Shown piece by piece: positions 28,274 to 36,544 of a DNA stretch of 41,546 bases. The notes beneath the pieces are model-generated. The model ran no database searches. It was not told where the DNA came from and worked only from the letters and a program-made list of their open reading frames with translations. The stretch lies in assembly GCA_030431755.1 (NCBI GenBank), contig JAUIIK010000035.1, positions 1-41,546 on the forward strand, in the 5' to 3' direction. The position numbers and the translations under genes were made by a program. Numbering within the stretch: position 1 is the first letter of the stretch; every line of letters starts with the position of its first letter. The stretch is from Chloroflexia bacterium. GTDB lineage: Bacteria; Chloroflexota; Chloroflexia; Thermomicrobiales; CFX8.

Positions 28274-28308
28274 TGTTCCTGCTTCCCCCTGTAGACCTAA
28301 TTCGTCAG

Positions 28309-29010
28309 TTACTCGCCCCGTTCGGCGGCGATCAATTCTTGGTATTCACTCTCGCTGCCGATCCAAGCGTCACCATCATCGTAGAACTCTTTCTTCCAGA
28401 TGGGAACGATCTCCTTGATGCGCTGGATGGCGTAGGCCGACGCGGCAAAGGCAGCTTCACGGTGAGCCGACGAGACGGCGATGACCACGCTTGCTTCACC
28501 AATCCGGAGTAACCCGAAGCGGTGCTCGATGGCAACGCCGAGGAGCTCCCAGCGCTCGCGCATCTCCCGGGCAACAACCGCGAGCTGCCGTTCGGCAGCG
28601 GCAGGATAGGCTTCGTACTCCAGTGCCTGGACATCGCGGCCGCGCGCATTGTCGCGCACGACGCCGGTGAAGACGTTGATCGCCCCCGCGCCCGGATCTT
28701 CGACAGCCGCGGCGATCTTCTCTGTGTCAAGCGTCTCCTCGTGTACGCGAAAATGGTCGCCGCCGCTGACCGGCGGGATTATCGCGATTTCGTCACCGTC
28801 CGCGAGCGCATCGTCGTGGTCCGCATACTCGTGATTGCGCATGATCATCGAACGATCGAGCAAGGGTTGGAGCTCGGGCACAGCGGCCACGACGTGCTCG
28901 TAGACGGTGCGGACCTGGCCACCGGGTGCAATCTCCAGCGTCTCTTCGGTCACGCCGAGTCGCTCGCGCACCATCGCGAAGTACTTGACGACAATGTTCA
29001 TAAGCCTCAC
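28309..29010 (-). CDS. Fused MoaD-MoaE molybdopterin synthase
   Basis: Molybdopterin synthase converts precursor Z (cPMP) to molybdopterin. Normally MoaD (ubiquitin-like, with a C-terminal GG thiocarboxylate) and MoaE are separate. Here residues 1-84 are a MoaD domain (NIVVKYFAMVRERLGVTEE, then DEIAIIPPVSGG) and residues about 90-233 a MoaE domain (GAINVFTGVVRDNARG, EHRFGLLRIGEASVVIAV and PIWKKEFYDDG). The MoaD GG (codons at 28759-28764) is internal, followed by DHFRV, so cleavage after GG would be needed, as reported for mycobacterial MoaX. The start is GTG 29010 or ATG 29001. moeA is at 22566, so the window holds two cofactor genes. Confidence 0.92.
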   Translation of the reverse strand: MRLMNIVVKYFAMVRERLGVTEETLEIAPGGQVRTVYEHVVAAVPELQPLLDRSMIMRNHEYADHDDALADGDEIAIIPPVSGGDHFRVHEETLDTEKIAAAVEDPGAGAINVFTGVVRDNARGRDVQALEYEAYPAAAERQLAVVAREMRERWELLGVAIEHRFGLLRIGEASVVIAVSSAHREAAFAASAYAIQRIKEIVPIWKKEFYDDGDAWIGSESEYQELIAAERGE

Positions 29011-29067
29011 TCGCTCTTGCGTTCTACGCGCCGGCGCAGTTGTCTGCTGCGGTTGGTAGTGCGGGCG

Positions 29068-29745
29068 CTAATTGCTGCGATCGGGTAGCTGTGGGATGAG
29101 CCAGGAGAGAAATGCGTCCTGGCTCCGGGTCTGAATGTAGGCATCGCCCGGTCCAGTCAGGTCGACGACCAGCCCTTCGCCACTGAACAAGGTCGATTTC
29201 CAGCCGGCGATACGGCGGACATTGAAGCCGATCGTCTGGGTGAAGGCGACGAGGTGGCCGGTGTCAACCGTGTACGTCTGGCCGGCAGCCAGCGGCACAT
29301 GGTGGATCGCGCCGTAGCTGGAGACGATGAGCGAGCCGGTGCCGACACAGCGCAGCATGAAGAGCCCCTCGCCGCCAAAGAAGGTCCGCGCGCCGCCCCA
29401 CTGCGTATCGACCTCGATACCCATCGCGGCAGCGACAAAACTGCCGGACTGGACCTTGAGCTCGTGGTTGTTCAGTTCGAAGACGGCCATATCGCCCGGT
29501 AATGAGGGGGCCAGCATCAGCTCGCCGCCGGTCTCATCTCCTGCGAAGGTCGTCATGAAGAACGACTCGCCACCGAATGCAGCGCGCTTGATCGAACGCA
29601 GGAAGCCGCCGCTGGCGTTCGTCTCGACCGAGATGTGTGGGTCCATGCTGATCATCGCGCCGCCCTCGACGCGCACCTGCTCGTGTGGATCGAGTGTCAC
29701 GCGCGTGACGGAATAAGACGGCTGGTAGAGGATCTCGGTCTTCAT
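29068..29745 (-). CDS. AIM24/TIGR00266-family protein
   Basis: A 225-residue all-beta protein resembling the AIM24 (TIGR00266) family, whose biochemical role is not well known. Family-like segments are GGAMISMDPHI, a central FGGESFFMTTFAGDETGGEL with GTFF-type repeats, and FSGEGLVVDLTGPGDAYIQT near the C-terminus. I start it at ATG 29745 (MKTEILYQPSYSV); the longer reading to 29823 runs into the tRNA gene and gives the well-known false tRNA translation, so it is not used. It stands just downstream of tRNA-Arg on the same strand and 57 bases before the moaD-moaE gene. Confidence 0.85.
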   Translation of the reverse strand: MKTEILYQPSYSVTRVTLDPHEQVRVEGGAMISMDPHISVETNASGGFLRSIKRAAFGGESFFMTTFAGDETGGELMLAPSLPGDMAVFELNNHELKVQSGSFVAAAMGIEVDTQWGGARTFFGGEGLFMLRCVGTGSLIVSSYGAIHHVPLAAGQTYTVDTGHLVAFTQTIGFNVRRIAGWKSTLFSGEGLVVDLTGPGDAYIQTRSQDAFLSWLIPQLPDRSN

Positions 29746-29793
29746 CCGGCGCAGATACCTTTCTGTCTGTGTTTGTGTCCCTGACAGGGAAGG

Positions 29794-29866
29794 TACCCCC
29801 GGCAGGATTCGAACCTGCGACATCCGGCTTAGAAGGCCGGCGTTCTATCCTCTGAACTACGGGGGC
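29794..29866 (-). tRNA. tRNA-Arg (anticodon TCT)
   Basis: The - strand folds as a 73-nt tRNA: acceptor GCCCCCG / CGGGGGT, D arm GTTCAGAGGATAGAAC, anticodon arm CCGGC-CTTCTAA-GCCGG with anticodon TCT, and T arm GCAGGTTCGAATCCTGC. The anticodon reads AGA (and AGG by wobble) arginine codons. The 3' CCA is not encoded (CCTT follows). The first pair is G1-U72, a wobble at the acceptor end. Confidence 0.96.
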
Positions 29867-29878
29867 CAACCGTCCAAG

Positions 29879-29884
29879 ATTATA
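29879..29884 (-). promoter_or_regulatory. Consensus -10 box upstream of tRNA-Arg
   Basis: The complement of 29879-29884 reads TATAAT, a perfect -10 hexamer 12 bases before the mature tRNA 5' end. No good -35 is seen; the region 17 bases upstream lies inside the end of the 29890-30255 gene. It is placed in the 23-base gap between that gene and the tRNA. Confidence 0.55.
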
Positions 29885-29889
29885 AGCAT

Positions 29890-30255
29890 TCAATCCTGGC
29901 GCTGCTGACGGTGGGCGCGGCCGTCCGCCCGCAGCTGGTCGGCGTATTCGGCGAGCGCCGCCGAGAGCTTCTCGCCCGCCCCAGAGATCGTCACCATGGT
30001 GACGTTGCCAGTGCCGACGTTGGTCTGAATCAGCAATTCGGCGTGGACGGCCGGGAGCGCCCCTTCGCGGCGGCCGCGGACAAATACCTGGTTCGGGCGG
30101 CCGGTGCGGCCGGCCCGGTAGCCGCGGGCCGAGAAGAAGGCGATGGCGCGCTCGGCAGTCTGCTCCAGATCGAGGTACGACACGGCCTTGCGCTGGAAGG
30201 CCGTGCGCGCCATCTCGGCCTCGATATCAGCCCTGTTCGGCGGATCCGCGTTCAT
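29890..30255 (-). CDS. Small soluble protein, unknown function
   Basis: A 121-residue protein of no recognised family. It has a predicted helix-rich N-terminal half (ADIEAEMARTAFQRKAVSYL), a middle RTGRPNQVFVRGRREG and a beta-like segment VHAELLIQTNVGTGNVTMVT. ATG 30255 lies four bases after the stop of the UPF0173 gene, with GGGAG upstream inside that gene's end, so it is coupled to it. The 201-residue longer reading overlaps UPF0173 and is rejected. The role may be linked to the hydrolase next door; this is only context. Confidence 0.7.
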   Translation of the reverse strand: MNADPPNRADIEAEMARTAFQRKAVSYLDLEQTAERAIAFFSARGYRAGRTGRPNQVFVRGRREGALPAVHAELLIQTNVGTGNVTMVTISGAGEKLSAALAEYADQLRADGRAHRQQRQD

Positions 30256-30259
30256 CGCG

Positions 30260-30964
30260 TTACTCGATCTCCCAGCTGGCGCCCGGAGCAAGCACGATGC
30301 AGCTCGCTGAGGTCTGCGCTTCGACAGCGGACTTGAACTTCTCCGCATCCTGTTCGATTGGCGGGAAGGTGTTGTAGTGACACGGGACAATCGTCTTCGG
30401 TCGCAGGTATTTGACGGCCTTGATCGCGTCGTCCGGCCCCATCGTGAAGTGGTCGCCGATTGGTAGGACGGCGACGTCGAGCTCTTCGTCGCCAATCAAC
30501 TGCATGTCCATGAAGAGGCAGGTGTCGCCGGCGAAGTAGATCGTCTTGCGGTTCTCGCCCTCACCGAGCTTCAGGACGAGTCCTGCTGGTACGCCCGGGG
30601 CGACGACCGTGCCATCTTCGTCATTCCAGGACGATGTGTGCCAGGCCGGAACCAGCTTGACCGAGCCGGCATCGAAGCGGTAGGTCCCGCCATGGTTCAT
30701 CGGCACGGCGTGCGCGCCCTTGCTCTGGAGGACTTCGCCAAGCTCGAACGTCGAGATGACGGTCGCCCCGGTGCGTTTGGAGAGTTCGATGGTGTCACCG
30801 ACGTGGTCGTTGTGCGCGTGGGTGAGGAAGATGAGATCCGGCGACACACTGTCCGCTTCGATGGTGGCCGCCGGGTTGCCGGTGATGAACGGGTCAATGG
30901 CGATGAGTGTGTCGCCATGCTGCACGGTGAACGCCGAGTGACCGATGAAGTTGAGTGTTGTCAA
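30260..30964 (-). CDS. UPF0173 metal-dependent hydrolase (metallo-beta-lactamase fold)
   Basis: A 234-residue MBL-fold protein matching the UPF0173/YtkL group: N-terminal NFIGHSAFTVQHGDTLIAID, the dinuclear metal motif LTHAHNDHVGDT (HxHxDH, about residues 49-54), later FAGDTCLFMDM (Asp ligand), and CHYNTFPP (His ligand). Substrates of the family are not established. It starts at TTG 30964, supported by AGGAGG five bases upstream. It is followed four bases later by the 121-residue gene. Confidence 0.93.
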   Translation of the reverse strand: MTTLNFIGHSAFTVQHGDTLIAIDPFITGNPAATIEADSVSPDLIFLTHAHNDHVGDTIELSKRTGATVISTFELGEVLQSKGAHAVPMNHGGTYRFDAGSVKLVPAWHTSSWNDEDGTVVAPGVPAGLVLKLGEGENRKTIYFAGDTCLFMDMQLIGDEELDVAVLPIGDHFTMGPDDAIKAVKYLRPKTIVPCHYNTFPPIEQDAEKFKSAVEAQTSASCIVLAPGASWEIE

Positions 30965-31049
30965 TGTGCCCTCCTGAAGTCGCTTCTAGAGATCTGCCGG
31001 TTGGAATCATCCTATGGTTTGGACCTGTGTGGACGCAAACTGCTTTGAG

Positions 31050-32672
31050 CTACATCGGCGCGCCATCGCGTTCGTAGACGACGTGGCCGTCGACAATGGT
31101 CATGTCAGCCTGGACTGTCCCGATCTCGTCGGCGGCGACCTCCGCTAGGTCGCGGTCGAAGACGACAGCGTCGGCGAGCATGCCAGGCGCAAGCGTGCCC
31201 TTGATCTCCTCCTCGAAGGAGGCATAGGCGCCGTTGAAGGTGTAGGCACGCAGCGCTTCGACGAGCGGGACGGCTTCCTCGGCCCACATGACCGTACTCT
31301 CTTCGCTCGTGCGGTTCATCATCGTCTGGAGGCCGATGGCTGGGTTTGTGTTGACTACTGGCGCGTCGGTGGAAGCGGCGGCGACGATGCCATGCTCGTA
31401 GAAGGTGTTCATGCCGTAGGCATAGCGAATGCGGTCCCAGCCGAGGTTCTGGATGTAGGCGTTGTTGAAGTAGTAGAGGAAGCTCGTGCCTGGAATCGGC
31501 ACTGCGCCGATACGCTTGATGCGATGGACGATGTCGAGGTCGATGATCGAGCAGTGCTCGATTCTGTGACGGCTATCTTCGCGCGGGTAGCGCTCAAGTG
31601 CGTCTTCGTAGACATCGAGCAGCAAAGAGATCGCGGCATCGCCGATGGCGTGCGCGCAGAGCTGGAAGCCTGCCCGGTGGGCGTTGAGCATCTTCTCATG
31701 GATTTCTTTGGGATCGTACATCCAGAGCCCGACGTTGTCGGTCTCGCCTTCGTAGGGCGCAGACATTCGGGCTGTGCGGCCGCCAATTGAGCCGTCGAGG
31801 AAGAGCTTGGCGGGCCCCACGCGCAGCCATTCGTCACCAAAGCCTGTCTTGATGCCGAGCTTCGCCAGCGTTTCCAGCGTCTCGTCGATCATCATCATGA
31901 GGTAGGTCCGCACCGGGAGCGCGCCTGTGCCGGCCAGGTCTTCGTAGGCTTGCATGTGGTTGGAGTCCCGAACGCCGGCTTCGGCGACGCTGGTCACGCC
32001 CTGTGAGATGAACTGCTTGCCGGCCGCGATGAGCGCTTCGCGGCACTGCGCGAGGGTCGGTTCCGGGATGATGCCGCGGACAAGTCCCTGTGCCGCCTCG
32101 CGCAGCACGCCGGTCGGCTCGCCGTGCTCATCGCGGTCGATTGTGCCCCCTGGCGGGTCATCGGTGTCAGCGGTGATGCCGGCAAGTTGCAGGGCGAGCG
32201 AGTTCACCGCGCAGATATGCCCGCACGCACGGACGACAATCACGGGATTTGCAGGCGAGACTGGGTCGAGATCGTAGCGCGAAGGATGGCGCTGATCATC
32301 CAGGCGCGCCTGGTCGTAGCCGCGCGCCGCCACCCACTGACCGTCGGGGGTGGCAGCCACGCGCTCGGCGACGCGGCCGACGATGTCGGCGATCGTCCGG
32401 TTGGGCGGGGTCGAGGCGTCGACCTGCGTCAACGACAACCCGAGGTAGAGCGGGTGGCAATGGGCATCGTTAAGCCCGGGCGCGACCGTACGTCCCGCCA
32501 GGTCGATGACGCGCGTGTCCGGTAGCTTCCAGGCTAGCGCGTCGGCGTCGGAGCCAACCGCCGCGATTTTGCCGTTCACCATCGCCACCGCGCTTGCGCC
32601 GCGCTCGTCGTAGCCGCCGGTCATCACGCGGCCGTTCGTAAGCACGAGATTTCCGTGTCTATCTGGCCCCAC
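31050..32672 (-). CDS. YtcJ-like amidohydrolase family protein
   Basis: A 540-residue amidohydrolase superfamily protein (amidohydrolase_3/YtcJ-like). Metal ligands are seen in DAHCHPLYLG, where the usual HxH is preserved as HCH, and later in LCAHAIGDAAI and RIEHCSIID; AASTDAPVV carries the Asp. DGSIGGRTARMSAP contains the family's active-site loop. The N- and C-terminal beta-sandwich (VIDLAGRTVAPGLNDAH; GMLADAVVFDRDL) is complete. GTG 32672 has AGGAGG nine bases upstream. YtcJ-like enzymes deacylate or deaminate varied substrates, so the reaction is unknown. It stands alone, 85 bases before UPF0173, and the 152-base gap upstream holds a TACAAT -10-like sequence on this strand. Confidence 0.9.
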   Translation of the reverse strand: MGPDRHGNLVLTNGRVMTGGYDERGASAVAMVNGKIAAVGSDADALAWKLPDTRVIDLAGRTVAPGLNDAHCHPLYLGLSLTQVDASTPPNRTIADIVGRVAERVAATPDGQWVAARGYDQARLDDQRHPSRYDLDPVSPANPVIVVRACGHICAVNSLALQLAGITADTDDPPGGTIDRDEHGEPTGVLREAAQGLVRGIIPEPTLAQCREALIAAGKQFISQGVTSVAEAGVRDSNHMQAYEDLAGTGALPVRTYLMMMIDETLETLAKLGIKTGFGDEWLRVGPAKLFLDGSIGGRTARMSAPYEGETDNVGLWMYDPKEIHEKMLNAHRAGFQLCAHAIGDAAISLLLDVYEDALERYPREDSRHRIEHCSIIDLDIVHRIKRIGAVPIPGTSFLYYFNNAYIQNLGWDRIRYAYGMNTFYEHGIVAAASTDAPVVNTNPAIGLQTMMNRTSEESTVMWAEEAVPLVEALRAYTFNGAYASFEEEIKGTLAPGMLADAVVFDRDLAEVAADEIGTVQADMTIVDGHVVYERDGAPM

Positions 32673-32824
32673 TGGCCGTGCCCTCCTGATCTGTCGTCGA
32701 GGTCATCGTTGCTGCTTTCTGCACGCGATTGTAGTCCCGTTGTGCAGCGTTAGTTGCCCGATGCCGCGTTTTATGGGACGATTCCCTCCCGGTAGAGCTT
32801 ACCGGTCAGTAGAAGGAGGCCGCA

Positions 32825-33520
32825 GTGGGTTGGGCGATTGCCGGCGGAGTCTTGGGAATCATCCTGATGTTTGGAGCCTATCGTTGGATCGTCGGGTGGT
32901 CGACGGCCCGCGCTGGCGGCGTCTACATTCCGACGATCGGGTCGCGCCCGCGGCGGTTGGCCGGCGTTCCCGAAGAAGCCCCGATCGACGCCAAAGCGCC
33001 GCCGGCCATGGAGGTGCTACGCCATGGACAGGCGCCTGTCTTCGTCGCGCCACGTGACGTTGAGCAGACAATGGCTGTCGAGGGTGGCGTCGCTGGTGAA
33101 TCAGTCGTGTTCACGGCGACAGACTATCCGGTCGAAGAGGCGCTGAAAGATGACGGGGAGTCCGGCGCAGCAATTGGCCTGATCGTTGATGGCGCGGACG
33201 CTGGTGTCGTCGTTGCTGCGGTCAGCCATGGCTCGAAAGATACCGGCGAGCACGTCGTCATCGCAAACAATGGACCGCACCCCGTTGGCCTCGAAGGCTG
33301 GCGTCTGACCGACGACGGCGAAGTGCATGTGTATGAGTTCCCGAGCATCATCCTTGAGCCGCAGACCGAGGTGCGCGTACACATGTGGCGCGGCGAGGAC
33401 ACCGCGACGGATCTCTATGTGGGGCGGCGCAACCGCTGGTGGAATGACACCGGCGATACGGCATACCTCTACGACGCCGCCGGTGTGCTGGTCCACGAGC
33501 TGCCGACCGCAAACGAATAG
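32825..33520 (+). CDS. Membrane-anchored protein with lamin-tail-like domain
   Basis: A 231-residue protein. Residues 2-24 (GWAIAGGVLGIILMFGAYRW and more) form an N-terminal anchor. After a linker of about 110 residues, the C-terminal 90 residues resemble the Ig-like lamin-tail domain: HVVIANNGPHPVGLEGWRLT, YEFPSIILEPQTEVRVHM and DTAYLYDAAGVLVHE, where the GW-L motif and the D-x-A-x-L-Y-D ending are characteristic. Such domains often bind at the cell surface or accompany nucleases and lipoproteins. GTG start at 32825 with AGGAGG seven bases upstream. It is alone, divergent from the amidohydrolase and convergent with the deacetylase. Confidence 0.8.
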   Translation: MGWAIAGGVLGIILMFGAYRWIVGWSTARAGGVYIPTIGSRPRRLAGVPEEAPIDAKAPPAMEVLRHGQAPVFVAPRDVEQTMAVEGGVAGESVVFTATDYPVEEALKDDGESGAAIGLIVDGADAGVVVAAVSHGSKDTGEHVVIANNGPHPVGLEGWRLTDDGEVHVYEFPSIILEPQTEVRVHMWRGEDTATDLYVGRRNRWWNDTGDTAYLYDAAGVLVHELPTANE

Positions 33521-33578
33521 TCGATCTGCGACGCATTTACAGCCGGCTGCCTAAAACGGACCTGATGCTGTCTAGTAA

Positions 33579-34385
33579 TCAGTCGCCTTCACCAGAGCGA
33601 TCCAGCCACCATTTAGCTACATGGCCTGCCTGCGCGATCCAGATATCGCCCACCCCGATTGCGTAGTCGAGGAGATTGGCGAGCGCCGTTGATGGGCCGG
33701 GCCGGCCGCTGACCCAGGGGTGGAGCGTGAGGCACATGAGCTTGCCCTCGGCGCGCAGGATGTCGAGATCGTCGCGCCAGAACTCCGCCGCGTTGCGCGG
33801 ATTCACTGTCCAATCGACAAAGTAGGTGTAGTCGTCATAGAAGCGCGATGGCGGTAGCTGCACGAGTGGCGCGCCCGCGGGATCGGGACGTTCGATCCAG
33901 GGCAGGTCCGCCCGAGCGTAATCCATCTGCCAATCCAGGCCAAGCGCCTGGACAACCTTGCTGGTGTGGTCGTTGAAACGCCAGGCGGGCGACTTGTGGC
34001 CGCCTGGCCTGACGCCTGCTACGGCCTCTATTGCCTCGATGGTGCGGGCGGCGTCCTCGAATTGCTCATCGTATGACATCGACGCGTAGTAGCGATGGTC
34101 CCAGGAGTGGATGGCGTGTTCGTGGCCGTCTGCTTCGGCGCGTTCGACGGCGTCGGGCCGATCCTCGACGCTGCGGCCAACCCAGCAGAATGATGCCTGG
34201 ACGTCGCGATCCCGCAAGATCTCGAAGAGCCGCCAGATACCGGCGTGCAGATCGTATTCGGCCTGCGACCACCAGTAGCTGTCGTCTGCGCCGTGGTGGT
34301 TAATCTCGCCATATGGTCCATCGACGTCAATCGAGATAACGAGCGCGGACCTGTGTCCAGCGGGCCAGGCGGCGGCTCCCGACAC
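33579..34385 (-). CDS. Polysaccharide deacetylase-family (NodB) protein, PuuE/HpPgdA-like
   Basis: A 268-residue NodB-homology hydrolase. ISIDVDG gives the catalytic/metal Asp pair, HEHAIHSWDH the two metal His residues, RPGGHKSPAWRFN the following signature and LTLHPWVSGRPG the C-terminal His. The HSWDH and SPAW-N forms are those of the HpPgdA/PuuE allantoinase-like group, which acts on amides or ureides as well as polysaccharides. Without a signal peptide it is probably cytoplasmic. GTG start overlaps the creatininase stop (TAGTG), so the two are coupled. This context favours a small-molecule amide or ureide role over cell-wall deacetylation. Confidence 0.87.
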   Translation of the reverse strand: MSGAAAWPAGHRSALVISIDVDGPYGEINHHGADDSYWWSQAEYDLHAGIWRLFEILRDRDVQASFCWVGRSVEDRPDAVERAEADGHEHAIHSWDHRYYASMSYDEQFEDAARTIEAIEAVAGVRPGGHKSPAWRFNDHTSKVVQALGLDWQMDYARADLPWIERPDPAGAPLVQLPPSRFYDDYTYFVDWTVNPRNAAEFWRDDLDILRAEGKLMCLTLHPWVSGRPGPSTALANLLDYAIGVGDIWIAQAGHVAKWWLDRSGEGD

Positions 34386-35182
34386 TATTCGCCAGCTTCT
34401 TCGATTGGCGACCAGTCGATGATGTCGTCGGCAAAGGCCACGAAGTTGTCGAGTGCGCTGGTCATCAGCGCTTCGCCGATTTCGTAGGTTGACTTGCGGG
34501 CGTCGCCCAGCGCTCCGTTGCGGGTGTACTCATCGAAGCGATAGGGCACGTTGACCCCGTACTGCTGGAGCGCGCCGCGCAACTCGTAGGTTAGATCGGT
34601 CATCTCGCCCGCCGCGAGCGTGTCGTTCTTGACGATCTCCGGCGCGAGGTACATTGCGACCGACGTTTCCATCTGGCAGGCATGGCCGACTATCTCATTC
34701 TCGAAGAACTTCGGGCCAAGCTCTTTGTCGGCAAAGCTGAAGTACGCTGCCGAACCGACGAAGGTCGGTCCAAGCTCCTCGTTGATGCGGACGATAGCGT
34801 TGCCCAGCGGCGCGATGTTGCCGCCGTGGCCGTTGATAATCATGAACCGTTCGAAACCGTGGTCCATCAGCGATCCAACGACCTCTACGAGGATCTGGCC
34901 GAAGGTTTCAGCCGAGAGGCTGATCGTGCCCGGGAAATTCATGTGGTGATAGGAGACGCCCCAGGGCATGGACGGAGCCACCATCAGCTTTGGATTCCGC
35001 ATCGCCGCCGCGCGCTTGCAGAACTCCGTCGCGCCAGTGATGTCCATGCGCAAGGACAGGTTGGGTCCGTGTTGCTCATTTGAGCCAACAGGGATCAGCA
35101 CCATATCAACGTCGTCGCGAATTGCATCAACTTCCGGCCAGGAGAGGTCTGCGAGTACCAGCGGATCGCCATAGTCAGCCAT
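34385..35182 (-). CDS. Creatininase-family amidohydrolase
   Basis: A 265-residue metal-dependent amidohydrolase of the creatininase family. VLIPVGSNEQHGPNLSLRMD provides the Glu, His and Asp metal ligands, FMIINGHGGN the family's loop, and HACQMETSVAMYLAP a conserved active-site helix. Family members include creatininase, mycofactocin peptidase MftE and enzymes of pyrimidine degradation, so the true substrate is open. ATG 35182 with AAAGGA seven bases upstream. The deacetylase-like gene begins on its last stop base; upstream by 41 bases is the Cys/Met PLP enzyme. Confidence 0.9.
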   Translation of the reverse strand: MADYGDPLVLADLSWPEVDAIRDDVDMVLIPVGSNEQHGPNLSLRMDITGATEFCKRAAAMRNPKLMVAPSMPWGVSYHHMNFPGTISLSAETFGQILVEVVGSLMDHGFERFMIINGHGGNIAPLGNAIVRINEELGPTFVGSAAYFSFADKELGPKFFENEIVGHACQMETSVAMYLAPEIVKNDTLAAGEMTDLTYELRGALQQYGVNVPYRFDEYTRNGALGDARKSTYEIGEALMTSALDNFVAFADDIIDWSPIEEAGE

Positions 35183-35223
35183 GTGATGGTCCTTTCGTTG
35201 CGGCTGTCTGTCGTTGCCGAGCG

Positions 35224-36450
35224 TTAGGCTGAGGCTCGACGGATTGCCTGTTCGAGGTCAGCAATGATGTCGCCGGCGTCCTCAATACCCACCGACAGGC
35301 GCACGAGGTCGTCACCGATACCAATCTGCTCGCGGTCTTCCAATGGCATCGAACGGTGCGAGGCCATCGCCGGATAGAGCGACAGGGTGTAGATATCGCC
35401 GAGCGATGTCGCCGGGATGATCAATTCGAGGGCTTCGAGGTAGTTGAAGACATCCTCCTTCGTCGCGTCCTTGATCGTGAATGAGATCATCGCGCCATAA
35501 CCCCGGTCGCCGAACAGGCGCTTTGCTGTCGCGTGGCTGGCGTGGCCCTCCAACCCCGGATAGTTCACGAGTCCGACACGTGGGTTGGCTTCGAGCGCCT
35601 GCGCCACGGTCAGGGCATTCTGGCATTGCTGCTTGTAGCGCAGCGGCAGGGTCTTGACGCCGCGTAATGCGAGCCAGGCTTCAAACGGCCCGAGGACTGA
35701 TCCATTGAGTTTCGCCATGTCGCCGAGCTGCCGGCGGCGCATGCGGGATGTCGCCACGATACCGCCGGTAACGTCGCCGTGGCCCGCGATGTACTTCGTC
35801 ATCGAATGCACGACGAGGTGTGCACCATCGTCAGCCGGCCGGTAGAGCACCGGCGGCGTAAAGGTCGAGTCGACCAGCAGCGTCGCATCCGCGTCGCGCG
35901 CGAGTCTCGCGATTGCCGGTACGTCGGTGACTTTCATCAACGGATTCGTTATTGTCTCGCAGACAATCAGGTCTGGCGAGTATTCGTCGATGGCTGCGGC
36001 TGTCGCTTCCAGATCGAGAAAGTCCACGAGCTCCGTCTTGACGCCCCAGGTGCTGAAGTGATCCTGGAGGGTCGCAAAGGTGTGGCCATAGAGGTCGCGC
36101 GTCGCGAGGATCGTCGAGCCGGGCCCGATTGAGGAGATGATTGCGGTGTGGACGGCGGCCATGCCCGAGGCGAAACCAATCGCCGTCGCAGTGCCTTCCA
36201 GGTTGGCGATGACCTCTTCTAACGCGGTTGTCGTGGGATTCCCGTAGCGCGTATAGACGTACTTCGTCTCGTCGCCGGCCAGCGCGGCGTCCATGACCTC
36301 GATATCGTCGTAGACGTAGGTGGAACCTGGATAGATCGGCGTGACGGTCGGCCTGAATTGCGGTTGTGGCGGGCGTTCCCCGGTGTGGACAGCGCGAGTG
36401 GCAAGCCCCCGGTCGGGGGATGTCCGCGAGGTCGTTGGATCGTGAGCCAT
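35224..36450 (-). CDS. Cys/Met metabolism PLP-dependent enzyme (cystathionine gamma-synthase/methionine gamma-lyase type)
   Basis: A 408-residue PLP enzyme of the gamma family of trans-sulfuration. Conserved elements: YTRYGNPTTTALE (substrate/PLP phosphate Tyr), FASGMAAVHTAI, ETITNPLMKVTDV, LVDSTFTPPVLYRPAD, and the Schiff-base lysine in HSMTKYIAGHGD (Lys219). The C-terminal LSVGIEDAGDIIADLEQAI is usual. Sequence alone does not separate synthase, gamma-lyase or O-acetylhomoserine sulfhydrylase. ATG 36450 with CGAGGA just upstream and a near-consensus promoter. It may be transcribed with the creatininase and deacetylase genes downstream (41-base gap, then overlap). Confidence 0.9.
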   Translation of the reverse strand: MAHDPTTSRTSPDRGLATRAVHTGERPPQPQFRPTVTPIYPGSTYVYDDIEVMDAALAGDETKYVYTRYGNPTTTALEEVIANLEGTATAIGFASGMAAVHTAIISSIGPGSTILATRDLYGHTFATLQDHFSTWGVKTELVDFLDLEATAAAIDEYSPDLIVCETITNPLMKVTDVPAIARLARDADATLLVDSTFTPPVLYRPADDGAHLVVHSMTKYIAGHGDVTGGIVATSRMRRRQLGDMAKLNGSVLGPFEAWLALRGVKTLPLRYKQQCQNALTVAQALEANPRVGLVNYPGLEGHASHATAKRLFGDRGYGAMISFTIKDATKEDVFNYLEALELIIPATSLGDIYTLSLYPAMASHRSMPLEDREQIGIGDDLVRLSVGIEDAGDIIADLEQAIRRASA

Positions 36451-36483
36451 TGTTCCTCGATTCAGGCGTATTGATGACGTCGC

Positions 36484-36512
36484 AGTCTAGAGACTTCGAA
36501 TGTACCTGTCAA
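36484..36512 (-). promoter_or_regulatory. Sigma-70 promoter for the PLP enzyme unit
   Basis: On the - strand TTGACA (complement of 36507-36512) and TAGACT (complement of 36484-36489) are separated by exactly 17 bases, with transcription likely starting near 36477, about 27 bases before the ATG at 36450. Confidence 0.8.
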
Positions 36513-36544
36513 TCGAGCATATGGGCGGGTGAACCGACGGCGCC

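Noticed and set aside
29746-29823. N-terminal extension of the AIM24 gene into the tRNA
   Set aside because: The extra residues (SQVRILPGVP) are the familiar false translation of a tRNA T arm.
36451-36544. SAM or other riboswitch before the Cys/Met PLP gene
   Set aside because: The gap is only 94 bases, holds a full promoter and leaves a leader of about 27 bases, too short for a riboswitch.
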